A stretch of 64,000 nucleotides of DNA from positions 95,406 through 159,405 of the forward strand of contig JACMPM010000132.1 of NCBI GenBank assembly GCA_014377485.1. The letters run 5' to 3'. Made by a program: the position numbers and the translations under genes. The stretch comes from Bacteriovorax sp. (lineage in GTDB: Bacteria > Bdellovibrionota > Bacteriovoracia > Bacteriovoracales > Bacteriovoracaceae). Below the pieces are notes generated by a model. The model saw nothing but the letters and a program-made list of their open reading frames with translations. It was not told where the DNA came from and searched no databases. Of this stretch, positions 41,217-49,259 are shown piece after piece (the stretch's first letter is position 1; each line of letters begins with the position of its first letter).

Positions 41217-42856
41217 GCCGAAGCTCCCGGATCTTTTTTGTTTTTATTTTTGTTTTTACTATTTAAGTTATAGTGCCAGATTGCACCAAACACTAACATT
41301 AACGATCCCAGGTATTTCATGGTTCGACCTTGATCGACATTTACAGCAAGAGTTGTATTGTACTGGCCTTGATTGTCTTGAGAGTAAGATGCTTGATAAA
41401 AAGTATATCCTGATTTTTTCATGGGATTATTCATAAACACATGATGACTGCTGGTCTTGCCATCAGAGAATAATTTCACAAAAGATTCATAACTGGCAGG
41501 ATTGTTGGTTCCTGGGTCTTTATCCATTTTAAATTCAGTTAAAGCTAATTCAAAAGGTAGGTTAAGTGCTTCTTTAGTGACTTCAATTACAACTTTTTTA
41601 CCTTGAACTAAAAGTGCCAGCGGCGAGTAGTTCGTGACCCAATACTCTTTTCCTAAAATTTCCAAACGCACGGCCCGTAAATCGCCTTTTATTAAAGCAC
41701 CATTTTTTTGAATAGGAATAGTCGGAATAGGAATATTAAAAGGAACCAGATGTTCCTGGTGATCACTTAAAGTAATTTCAGCATTCATCCATGGAAGAAT
41801 GGCAGGAGAACCTTTGACTTCCAAATCGGCCATAATCCACTTATTTTCTGCCTTTGAATACCATGTTGCTTTTTTGCCAAATAAAAATAGATTTGGTTTT
41901 TCTTCAAAAAGCTTTTTTGAAAATGCACGAATAATAGATTTTTCATCCGTCTGAAGTTTTATATCCAAAGGAAAGGGAGAGAAATCAGGGAAAAATGTTA
42001 TGAACGTTTTATTATAAGGAAGAACGACGAAACGATTGTTTGCACCAGTCGTTTTTATGGGAATATGGCGCTCTTCAGGAGTAAAGCACTCAGCAGTTGC
42101 TGTGTTCCATATAATAATCTTCGACGGATTATTCTGGGCAAAACAACGAGCAAGGCTTGCTGGATAATAATTGAATGTCAGGGGACCCATGGTCATAGTC
42201 GATTGAAATTCCTGTCCCGCTTCAGGATGAATTGAAAGAATTAGATCTTGTTCGGCAAATGCATTTTTAAAATGATATTTTGAAGAATGAATTTGTGCAT
42301 CTGCCGGATATTTATTAATTGGATAACTCCAAACAAATTTTCCTTCAGCAAAGGGTATAAATTCCTTTATAGCGATATTATCGTAAGTCTCATCTATATT
42401 AGTTTTAAATGCTGAGAAAGGAAGATAAGTTGTGACTTGTTTTCCGTCTATTGGGTAAGTTATTTTCAAAATATCTTTTGTGAGAATGACTTGTCGATTT
42501 GGTTCGTTGGGCGCAAGAGTAATCTGTCCATCAACACCTGCTACATAAGTAATCAATGAACCCATTCCAATAATTATTAGACCAGAATGAATAGTGTAAA
42601 AACCATAAAGCCTTTTTTTAGGAGGCAATCTTAGAATGGCTGCAAAAATAATTGAGAGGAGAATACCAAATTGCACCATCATAAAGGCAGTGGTTTTGTA
42701 AACGGCGCGATTGGCAAAATCAGTACCGTAATAACTCTCGAGAAAAGTTCCTACTATCATTCCAATAGTAAAGAGACTGATAACAATGACGGCAAATTTT
42801 AAGCTTCCTACGAAGCGCTCGATTTTGTCCCAGTCGATTTTGGGTAACAGGTTCAT
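41213..42856 (-). CDS. ResB/Ccs1-family cytochrome c assembly protein (system II)
   Basis: A 547-residue protein. Three N-terminal membrane helices (FAVIVISLFTIGMIVGTFLE; FMMVQFGILLSIIFAAILRL; YTIHSGLIIIGMGSLITYV), a large periplasmic domain, and a final helix (MKYLGSLMLVFGAIW) reproduce the ResB/Ccs1 topology. SLKFAVIVISLF and GTFLESYYG are family-typical. ResB works with CcsA to move and ligate heme to CXXCH motifs. The C-terminal FYQASYSQDNQGQY segment matches the ResB end. It leads the ccs pair. Confidence 0.9.
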   Translation of the reverse strand: MNLLPKIDWDKIERFVGSLKFAVIVISLFTIGMIVGTFLESYYGTDFANRAVYKTTAFMMVQFGILLSIIFAAILRLPPKKRLYGFYTIHSGLIIIGMGSLITYVAGVDGQITLAPNEPNRQVILTKDILKITYPIDGKQVTTYLPFSAFKTNIDETYDNIAIKEFIPFAEGKFVWSYPINKYPADAQIHSSKYHFKNAFAEQDLILSIHPEAGQEFQSTMTMGPLTFNYYPASLARCFAQNNPSKIIIWNTATAECFTPEERHIPIKTTGANNRFVVLPYNKTFITFFPDFSPFPLDIKLQTDEKSIIRAFSKKLFEEKPNLFLFGKKATWYSKAENKWIMADLEVKGSPAILPWMNAEITLSDHQEHLVPFNIPIPTIPIQKNGALIKGDLRAVRLEILGKEYWVTNYSPLALLVQGKKVVIEVTKEALNLPFELALTEFKMDKDPGTNNPASYESFVKLFSDGKTSSHHVFMNNPMKKSGYTFYQASYSQDNQGQYNTTLAVNVDQGRTMKYLGSLMLVFGAIWHYNLNSKNKNKNKKDPGASA

Positions 42857-42941
42857 GGGAGTTCCTAAAGGTTCAGCATGTTCAGTGAGAATTGTGTACT
42901 CACTTTATATCATGGTCGACAACCCTCTAGAAACGTAAAAG

Positions 42942-43640
42942 TTACTTTATAAATAACCGGACAAGATAGACTGAACCAAACAAAATTGGCTGATGGAGCA
43001 GATAAATTAAAAGCGAGTGTCTGCCTAAAAAGTTCAGAGATCTAACTAGCCGATTATCTGGTATGTTCCAATGTTGAATTTCTTTATGCGCGGCAAATAT
43101 TCCTAATAAACTAGCACCGAGCCAAGGAAATGGTGAAATATAATCCCAAGACTGATGCGGCATTAAAAACCATGGAATATTTTTATCAAAAAAGATGGAA
43201 GGGATAAAAAGCAGGAGAGCAATAACCAAAGAGAGATTAGGTTTTTTTAAAAATGGTAATGACATCAGCGAAATTAGCGCTATGGCATGCAGAGTTCCAA
43301 AATAAATCCAGTTTTCTGGAAACAGAAAATAGGTAACAACGCTTATAAGCAGAGCAAAAGCTGAAATTTTTAAAAAGCGTTTCCAAAATGCTGGCCAATG
43401 GATTTTATCTTGATGGGCCAATGTCAGTGACATTCCAACTGCAAAGAGAAAAAGAAAGACTATAAGCCTTGGAAGTCCATACCAAAAAGGCTCGTGAATA
43501 ATATCCGTTTTTAGAAAGCCAAAGTTATTTAGATCGAAACTAAAGTGAAAAAAAATCATTAAAATGATTGTTAATCCTCTAATGGCATCAATAACTCTAC
43601 TTCGAGAATTGAATTTTGCTATTTTCATCTCTATGATCAT
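42942..43640 (-). CDS. DUF1624 membrane acyltransferase-like protein (HGSNAT-like)
   Basis: A 232-residue protein with six or seven membrane helices. Near the N-terminus SRVIDAIRGLTIILMIFFHFSFDLN carries the family D-x-x-RG and HxxxD residues, and the C-terminus has LGRHSLLIYLLHQPILFG. These are signatures of DUF1624 and the HGSNAT/acyltransferase-3 related fold that transfers acyl groups across membranes. The substrate is unknown. The ATG at 43640 or the ATG at 43628 (M5) may be the start. It faces the penicillin-acylase gene head to head, with only 3 bp between their outermost start codons. Confidence 0.8.
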   Translation of the reverse strand: MIIEMKIAKFNSRSRVIDAIRGLTIILMIFFHFSFDLNNFGFLKTDIIHEPFWYGLPRLIVFLFLFAVGMSLTLAHQDKIHWPAFWKRFLKISAFALLISVVTYFLFPENWIYFGTLHAIALISLMSLPFLKKPNLSLVIALLLFIPSIFFDKNIPWFLMPHQSWDYISPFPWLGASLLGIFAAHKEIQHWNIPDNRLVRSLNFLGRHSLLIYLLHQPILFGSVYLVRLFIK

Positions 43641-43643
43641 CCC

Positions 43644-46067
43644 ATGGAATACTTAACTCGCAAAAAAAAATCTTTCAAGAATTGGATCATTGTACTTTTT
43701 TTCATAATTATAGCTGCAATTCTCTACACTCTCTATTTTGTTAGAAGTTCTCTTGCTCCGATGGATGGTGAACTGCAATTAAAGAACCTGTCCTTGCCGG
43801 TATCTGTCATTCGCGATCAATTCGGAATACCCCATATAAAAGCTAAAAATACCAAAGACGCTTTTCGGGCTTTGGGATTTGTAGTGGCCAGTGAACGCCT
43901 TTTTCAAATGGAGATGGAGCGCCGAATGGCCAATGGAGAATTGGCAGAGATATTTGGAAAACGAATGCTTGCCGCTGATAAATTGTTTCGTACAATAAGT
44001 TTGCGCCAAAGTATGAGTGAGATGCTCGAACGCAAAATTAGGATGAACGGACTCGATCAGAGCATGTGGGGTGAATTAGAAGCTTTTTATGACGGAGTCA
44101 ATCAATACCAATCCAGTCAAAAACTTCCTCTGGAATTCAGTATTTTAGGAATTAAACCTCGACCTTTTAGCGCCCTTGATGGCTATGCTTTTATAGGATT
44201 GATGAGTTTTAGTTTTGGTGTGGCTACTAGTGAAGATCCTTTGATGACAAAATTACGGACCAGGATAGGTTCAGAACTATCCAATGAATTACGAAACGAA
44301 CTGACTCCATACGAAACTCGAGAAATTGAAAAAGAGAAAAATGGCGCACTCAAAACCAAAAGAGTTGTTGAGGCGAGAGACCATTACCCCGTAATGAAAA
44401 TCCTGTCAGAATTAGAACAAGGTTTTCCTTTGTTTGAAGGATCAAATGGGTGGATAGTTTCGGGAAAAAGATCAAGTACAGGTTTTCCAATTTTAGCCAA
44501 TGATCCGCATATTGCTTACTCACACCCGGGTGTTTGGTTTGAAGCCCATATAGATACTCCAGATTACGAGAGTTATGGCCATTTCCTCTCAATTTTACCT
44601 TTCCCCATTTTATCTCATAATAAAGAGCGCGGTTGGGGACTTACTATGAGTTTAATTGACGATATGGATTTGTATCGAGAGAAATTAAACCCAAAATTTA
44701 AGTCTTATCATTTTATTGACAAAGAGATTCCGTATCAAGAACGTTTGGAAGTCATAAAAGTTAAGGGAGAAAAATCTTTTGAAATGTTGGTGCTCAAAAC
44801 TCAGCATGGACCGATTATGGATGAAGTCTTCTCCAACTCAGAAGACAAGTCACTCGCTTTAAAATGGGCTTTTTATGGTGTCGAAAACGATCCACTGCTA
44901 ACTCTCTATAAAATGGGTCGCGCACGAAATATGGAAGAATTTAAATCTGCCGTGTCATCGGGTAAAGCTCCAGGATTGAATGTTCTCTATGCTGATAAAA
45001 AAAATATCGGTTGGTGGATTTTTGGTGAAGTTGAAAAAAAATCATCACACACTCCCAGCGACTTTATCTTAGATGGAAGTTCTGGTCTCGATGAATACCA
45101 GGGTCCTTTGAGTTTTGATCAAAAACCACATCTCGAAAATCCGGCATCAGGCTTGATTATTTCAGCCAACTCACGCCCTTTTGGTGCCCCCTTAATTCCT
45201 GAAAACATGAGAGGGGATTGGCAGCCGGATGATCGTTATAATTCTCTTGATTCCATCCTTTCTAAAAAAGACAAATGGTCTGTCGAAGAATTCAAAGAGA
45301 TTCAAACATTGAGTCTAAATTTGGAAAACAAATTGATTCTGGATGAATTATTAAAGACCCTGGCCTTCCAAAATATTTGGAAAAAAGAAAGAGCGACAAC
45401 TTATCTGCAAATCTTAAAAAAATGGAATTATGTCTCAGATGTGCATTCCATTGCACCTTCACTTTATTATACCTGGTGTAGAGAAATCACCAAAATCCTC
45501 TTGAAGGATTTGAGCAAGGAAGAATTTGAAACTTTTACAAAATTGCCGAATAATTGGAATTTTTTAAAACGTGTTGTACTCAATCCTAATTCAAGTTGGT
45601 GGAAAAAGTTTGACCGCCAAAAAGTAATTACTACAGGTTTTAACAATACTATTGAGTCCCTGAGGCAAGCTTTAGGCGAAGATTCCGCTGGCTGGGCATG
45701 GGGTCATCTTCATACAATTGAATTTGTCCATCCAATCGGAAGTGTGACGCCATTTAATAAAATTTTCAATATTGGTCCCATCGAAATAAGCGGTGCTTAT
45801 AATGAAATTAATAATCAAAAGCCATCTGGATATGCTGATGGATTTAAAGTTAAGGCCGGACCATCTACAAGGCGAATAATTAGTTTCGATCATCCAGAGG
45901 TTGCATGGGGCATTCTTCCCACCGGAAATTCGGGGCATTTGCTCTCACCATTTTATAAAAACCAAGTGGAACTTTTTGCCAAAGGTCTTTATAGAGAAGA
46001 ATGGTTGAATGAAAAAGATATCAAGGCTCATCAAACTCATGAGTTAAATTTGGTGCCAGCAAAGTAA
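43644..46067 (+). CDS. Penicillin acylase-family Ntn hydrolase
   Basis: An 807-residue protein. An N-terminal membrane anchor (WIIVLFFIIIAAILYTLYFV, residues 15-34) comes first, then an A-chain part with VIRDQFGIPHIKA and the spacer. The N-terminal nucleophile Ser267 lies in EGSNGWIVSGKRSSTG, where self-cleavage would free it. NDPHI and the B-chain residues follow. The family removes acyl groups from penicillins, acyl-homoserine lactones or lipopeptides. The anchor and periplasmic placement suggest signal or lipid deacylation, though the substrate is not readable. No ribosome site precedes the ATG. It overlaps the convergent TPK-like gene by 31 bp. Confidence 0.88.
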   Translation: MEYLTRKKKSFKNWIIVLFFIIIAAILYTLYFVRSSLAPMDGELQLKNLSLPVSVIRDQFGIPHIKAKNTKDAFRALGFVVASERLFQMEMERRMANGELAEIFGKRMLAADKLFRTISLRQSMSEMLERKIRMNGLDQSMWGELEAFYDGVNQYQSSQKLPLEFSILGIKPRPFSALDGYAFIGLMSFSFGVATSEDPLMTKLRTRIGSELSNELRNELTPYETREIEKEKNGALKTKRVVEARDHYPVMKILSELEQGFPLFEGSNGWIVSGKRSSTGFPILANDPHIAYSHPGVWFEAHIDTPDYESYGHFLSILPFPILSHNKERGWGLTMSLIDDMDLYREKLNPKFKSYHFIDKEIPYQERLEVIKVKGEKSFEMLVLKTQHGPIMDEVFSNSEDKSLALKWAFYGVENDPLLTLYKMGRARNMEEFKSAVSSGKAPGLNVLYADKKNIGWWIFGEVEKKSSHTPSDFILDGSSGLDEYQGPLSFDQKPHLENPASGLIISANSRPFGAPLIPENMRGDWQPDDRYNSLDSILSKKDKWSVEEFKEIQTLSLNLENKLILDELLKTLAFQNIWKKERATTYLQILKKWNYVSDVHSIAPSLYYTWCREITKILLKDLSKEEFETFTKLPNNWNFLKRVVLNPNSSWWKKFDRQKVITTGFNNTIESLRQALGEDSAGWAWGHLHTIEFVHPIGSVTPFNKIFNIGPIEISGAYNEINNQKPSGYADGFKVKAGPSTRRIISFDHPEVAWGILPTGNSGHLLSPFYKNQVELFAKGLYREEWLNEKDIKAHQTHELNLVPAK

Positions 46068-46723
46068 ATCATTATGGGTCTAATGGATTCAATTTGAATT
46101 CTGCCTTGGCCCTGATTGCTGAGTCCAAGGGTGCTCAAAGCTTTAATTTTAGTCCACTTATTAAGTTTATAGTCTGCAGCTCCAGTAATCTTCAATGAAT
46201 TTGGAGTAAGGCTAATGACGCTAAAAATACCGCTATAATCAAATGTATTTTTTCCGGCCGGTAAAAAGAGAAACCTATCATCCATAACAATTCTAATTGG
46301 CAATTTGTGCGTAAGTTTTTGCACAACTCCAATGTTTAACATTAAATGGTCAATTCTTTCTTCATTTTTTGGTGAAATAAGACCCATTAATGTGATTTCT
46401 TCAAAACTACTCTTTGTATTTAAAATGGCATCAATCACAAAAAACAGATCCGAAAAATCTTTTTTAACTGGAAGTAGTATATCCATTTGTATTTCAGAAT
46501 TTAATGTTGAGTCCCCATCACCGACACTGAGCGAGATTTTCCGTTCTTTTGTAGTGAAAATTTCCCTATGACGAGTGCCACCATCAATAAGAATAATTAA
46601 AGTAGGCGCCATTTTTTTTAATTTTCTCTTTAAAGTTTTGGGTTCAATCTCCATCGGTCCCAAAATTAAAAGGCGAGTCTGGGGAAGAAAATGTTTTATA
46701 AGATGAATTTTTAAAGTTGGCAT
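46037..46723 (-). CDS. Thiamine pyrophosphokinase-like protein, diverged
   Basis: A 228-residue protein that follows the TPK layout: LIILIDGGTRH (substrate site), VGDGDS (normally GDFDS), KDFSDLFFVIDAI (normally KDxTDxxxA), ERIDHLMLNIG (normally GRxDHxLxN) and C-terminal FSVISLTPNSLKITGAADYKL. TPK makes thiamine diphosphate. Several usual residues are changed (the Phe of GDFDS is Gly, and the Gly before RxDH is lost), so activity may be reduced or changed. The 3' end lies inside the penicillin-acylase gene, and the N-terminus is longer than typical. Confidence 0.65.
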   Translation of the reverse strand: MPTLKIHLIKHFLPQTRLLILGPMEIEPKTLKRKLKKMAPTLIILIDGGTRHREIFTTKERKISLSVGDGDSTLNSEIQMDILLPVKKDFSDLFFVIDAILNTKSSFEEITLMGLISPKNEERIDHLMLNIGVVQKLTHKLPIRIVMDDRFLFLPAGKNTFDYSGIFSVISLTPNSLKITGAADYKLNKWTKIKALSTLGLSNQGQGRIQIESIRPIMIYFAGTKFNS

Positions 46724-46765
46724 GATAGTTTTTTGTAGGACATTTTAACGAAGGTAGCAAGTCAA

Positions 46766-47455
46766 TTGAAAGAAAAAAGCATTTCGGATTTGAAGACATT
46801 TTCTAAACGGGCACAAGATTTTTTATCTACACCTCGTCATTCAGGGACATCTAATACCAATGAATCGTCTGACAATAAATGGTTTTGGGATTTTTCTGTT
46901 GAAAAAATTCAGCAAAACGAGTTTCAAAGTGACAAGATTTTGACGCTTTTTTATTTTAATAATTCGGCCAGTATTCTTGAATCGCTTTTCTTAGAAGCTC
47001 TCTCCCGTATGGTGATTGGCAGAGACATCACTTTTTTACATAGATTGAGTTTTAGAGAGCTCGAAAATTTTTTGAGAGATGAGAACCATCTCCCCGTTTT
47101 CGATATTTTAGTGACTATAGCACCTGAAGAGAGCTTTAAAGTGGTAAAAAATTCTCTTTTAGTGACCCTGCTAAAAAAAGAAATAGAAAAAAAAGCGGGG
47201 ACTAAATCTCCCAAAAAAGCTTGGAATCAACTTACTTTGGTAGAAAAAAACCAGGCAGGACGAGCATTCATAGAGCGTATAAATAATCTATTTTTACAAG
47301 CGAAACCCCTTCAATTGGCCTTTGCTTCAAGCGAAGAAATGGCGATAGTTATGAATGATTTTCCAGTCAGTGCAGAGGTTATCGAAGGGCTCGCTCGCGA
47401 ATCATTTGGGTACACTGAAGAGATTTCTTCTCTCAAAGTGATTGCCGTTCAATAA
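46766..47455 (+). CDS. Protein of unknown function
   Basis: A 229-residue soluble, helix-rich protein with a Ser/Thr/Asn-rich linker (residues 21-38) and no signal peptide, cysteine or recognised motif. Start TTG at 46766 follows AAGGTAG; no in-frame ATG lies before residue 82, so the N-terminus is uncertain. It precedes cytochrome c553 by 81 bp. I do not recognise the family. Confidence 0.55.
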   Translation: MKEKSISDLKTFSKRAQDFLSTPRHSGTSNTNESSDNKWFWDFSVEKIQQNEFQSDKILTLFYFNNSASILESLFLEALSRMVIGRDITFLHRLSFRELENFLRDENHLPVFDILVTIAPEESFKVVKNSLLVTLLKKEIEKKAGTKSPKKAWNQLTLVEKNQAGRAFIERINNLFLQAKPLQLAFASSEEMAIVMNDFPVSAEVIEGLARESFGYTEEISSLKVIAVQ

Positions 47456-47536
47456 GTTCTTAGAGTAAAATTTATATTGTTTCAAAGCTAACAACACTCA
47501 AAAACTGTATAAAAGTTATAATCAGAGGTCGGTATA

Positions 47537-47851
47537 ATGAATTCAAAGAAGTTTTTTCTTATTACTTTAATGATTGCTACTTGTTCTTTTTCACCCCTTG
47601 CACATGCTCAAGATGCCGCCCATGGCGCTGAACTCTTCAAGCAGTGTATTGCTTGCCACGGAGAAAAAGGTGACGGTGTTCCGGCACAGAAGGCTCCCCG
47701 CATTGCTGGTCAACACGACTGGTACATCGTAAAACAAATTCAAGACATAAAAGCTGGCGTGACTAGAAAAAATCCGGTTATGATTCCTTTTGTCAGCAAA
47801 CTAAGTGAGCAAGATATGAAAGACCTTGCAGCTTATATCTCTAAACTCTAA
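47537..47851 (+). CDS. Class I cytochrome c (c553/c4-like)
   Basis: A 104-residue protein with signal peptide MNSKKFFLITLMIATCSFSPLAHA. One heme site CIACH is at residues 37-41, and the axial Met82 lies in KNPVMIPFVSKLS, with a final helix MKDLAAYISKL. The small size and motif spacing fit soluble periplasmic c553/c5-type electron carriers that donate to a terminal oxidase. It must pass through the CcsA/ResB system encoded nearby. AGAGGTCGGTATA precedes the ATG. The next gene overlaps its end only if an upstream in-frame start is used. Confidence 0.93.
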   Translation: MNSKKFFLITLMIATCSFSPLAHAQDAAHGAELFKQCIACHGEKGDGVPAQKAPRIAGQHDWYIVKQIQDIKAGVTRKNPVMIPFVSKLSEQDMKDLAAYISKL

Positions 47852-47885
47852 ATCACATAAGAAGCCCAATACGCAAAGGATTGCC

Positions 47886-48329
47886 ATGAAAGTGAACTTC
47901 AAAAAAGCAAAAAACGAAAAGGATATCAAGGCTATTCTGGATTATAATATAGATGCCTTCTCCGATTCCCCAGATTTCAAATGGACTTTTGAAGAGATTA
48001 AGAAGGAAGTGGCCGACGGCTGGGAGCTATTCTCATTGATGCTGGAAGGAGAAATTATGGCAGCTGTCTTCTATAAAGTTGAAGACGACTCTCTCCTAAC
48101 TAAAAATACTGCCATTAAAATCACTCACCAAGGTAGCGGTTTTTCACATACCATTAAAGAATTTTTCGAAAAAGTGGCCCGTGAAAAAGGATTAAAGAGA
48201 ATTTTTCACTTCTGTCGAATTGATAATTTTAGAATGTACTCCCTTAATGAGAGCCATCAATATAAGAAGACTCCAAGGAAATTAGGTCCTGAGGGATTAG
48301 TTGTAGAGTGGGTAAAAACTCTAAAATAG
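47886..48329 (+). CDS. GNAT-like acetyltransferase, weak motif
   Basis: A 147-residue protein starting at ATG 47886 behind AAAGGA; the frame could open 20 codons earlier inside the cytochrome gene, but that part is low complexity and lacks a site. FKWTFEEIKKEVADGWELFSLMLEGEIMAAVFYKVED, read in parts, resembles the GNAT strand pattern, followed by KLKITHQGSGFSHTIKEFFEKVAREKGLKRIFHFCRIDNFRMYSLNE, also read in parts. HQGSGF is the only hint of the acetyl-CoA loop (Q-G-x-G). It follows cytochrome c553 by 34 bp. Confidence 0.6.
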   Translation: MKVNFKKAKNEKDIKAILDYNIDAFSDSPDFKWTFEEIKKEVADGWELFSLMLEGEIMAAVFYKVEDDSLLTKNTAIKITHQGSGFSHTIKEFFEKVAREKGLKRIFHFCRIDNFRMYSLNESHQYKKTPRKLGPEGLVVEWVKTLK

Positions 48330-48634
48330 TCAGTTCTCCCTATAGGTTTTTTGGAAGTCCCTAGGGTGCTCCAATGAAGAAAAAATAAAAAAAATGATTT
48401 TTCCTATAGACATGATGAAAACTTTCAAGCAATAATTTATATATAAGAGAGTTTTACTAGGGAAAAGAAAAAAAATTACTAATTTTCCCCAATAGAAAGT
48501 CCGAAAGAAGCATAGAAAGATACTAAAAGACAATTGAAACTGAGATGAAAATCAAAGCTACTAGATAATAATTTCTTTTCATTAACATCTTTAGACTCGA
48601 CAACAACAGTCTAATTTTAACGGAGGATCCTCGA
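48330..48634 (+). promoter_or_regulatory. 305-bp AT-rich gap upstream of the histone-like gene
   Basis: No gene is visible in any frame that is not a shadow. It is very AT-rich and contains a TATATA-like -10 candidate near 48440 without a matching -35, and a second candidate region near 48560. A long leader with an ACGGAGGATCC ribosome site closes it. High AT content upstream of a nucleoid protein gene may permit bending or self-control, but nothing defined is seen. Confidence 0.4.
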
Positions 48635-49093
48635 ATGGCAGTAAAGAAAAAAGCTACTAAAAAAGCAGCACCAAAAGCTACTAAAAAAGCAGCTCCAAAG
48701 GCAGCCGCTAAAAAAGCAGCTCCAAAAAAAGCAGTAGCTAAAAAAGCAGCAGCTCCAAAAGCTACTAAGAAAGTTGCAGCTCCAAAAGCTACAAAAAAAG
48801 TTGCAGCTCCAAAAGCAGCAAAAGCTCCAAAAGTTAAAACTGCTAGAAAGCCAAATGCAGCTTTCATGAAAGCTTTACAACCTTCAGCAATTCTTGCTGA
48901 AATCGTTGGATCAAAGCCACTTCCAAGAACTCAAGTAGTTTCTAAAATTTGGGAATACATCAAGAAGCACAATCTTCAAAACCCAAAAAACAAAAGAAAC
49001 ATTCTTGCTGACGAAAAACTAGCTAAACTTTTTGGAAAAAAAGAAGTAACTATGTTCGAACTTGCAGGAATCGTTGGAAAACACCTTTCTTAA
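48635..49093 (+). CDS. Histone H1-like protein fused to a SWIB/MDM2 domain
   Basis: A 152-residue protein. Residues 1-70 are almost entirely Lys, Ala, Pro, Thr and Val in KKAAPKA/TKKVAAPKA-type repeats, like the C-terminal tail of eukaryotic H1 and bacterial HctB/AlgP. Residues about 75-152 form a SWIB domain (PSAILAEIVGSKPLPRTQVVSKIWEYIK, KHNLQNPKNKR and TMFELAGIVGKHL, read in parts). SWIB is typical of eukaryotic chromatin remodelers and of chlamydiae and a few other bacteria. It probably binds DNA and compacts the nucleoid. A good ribosome site and terminator show it is a monocistronic gene. Confidence 0.93.
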   Translation: MAVKKKATKKAAPKATKKAAPKAAAKKAAPKKAVAKKAAAPKATKKVAAPKATKKVAAPKAAKAPKVKTARKPNAAFMKALQPSAILAEIVGSKPLPRTQVVSKIWEYIKKHNLQNPKNKRNILADEKLAKLFGKKEVTMFELAGIVGKHLS

Positions 49094-49120
49094 TTAATAC
49101 TCGAAAGAGCTTTAATACAT

Positions 49121-49150
49121 AGGCCCACTTGTAAAAGTGGGCCTTTTTTT
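49121..49150 (+). terminator. Intrinsic terminator after the histone-like gene
   Basis: A 10-bp stem, AGGCCCACTT (49121-49130) with AAGTGGGCCT (49135-49144), has loop GTAA and a run of T residues to 49151. Confidence 0.92.
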
Positions 49151-49179
49151 TGCCAGGGTTATTCACAGGATGTGATGTA

Positions 49180-49210
49180 TGCCCGCGAAGGCAGGAGTCG
49201 AGAGCGGGCA
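49180..49210. other. GC-rich hairpin in an AT-rich intergenic region
   Basis: TGCCCGC (49180-49186) pairs with GCGGGCA (49204-49210) across a 17-nt purine-rich loop. The local GC content is much higher than in the surrounding DNA and no T tract follows, so it is not a typical terminator. It may be a repeat-type element, a protein-binding site or part of a small RNA. No second copy was noticed in the window. Confidence 0.45.
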
Positions 49211-49259
49211 CCTCTGCACAACTACCGTGACACTTCCATCTTCATTCAAAATTATAAAT

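Noticed and set aside
48523..48867. Antisense Phe/Ala-rich frame opposite the histone-like gene
   Set aside because: It is a composition shadow of the Lys/Ala repeat; no ribosome site or conserved motif.
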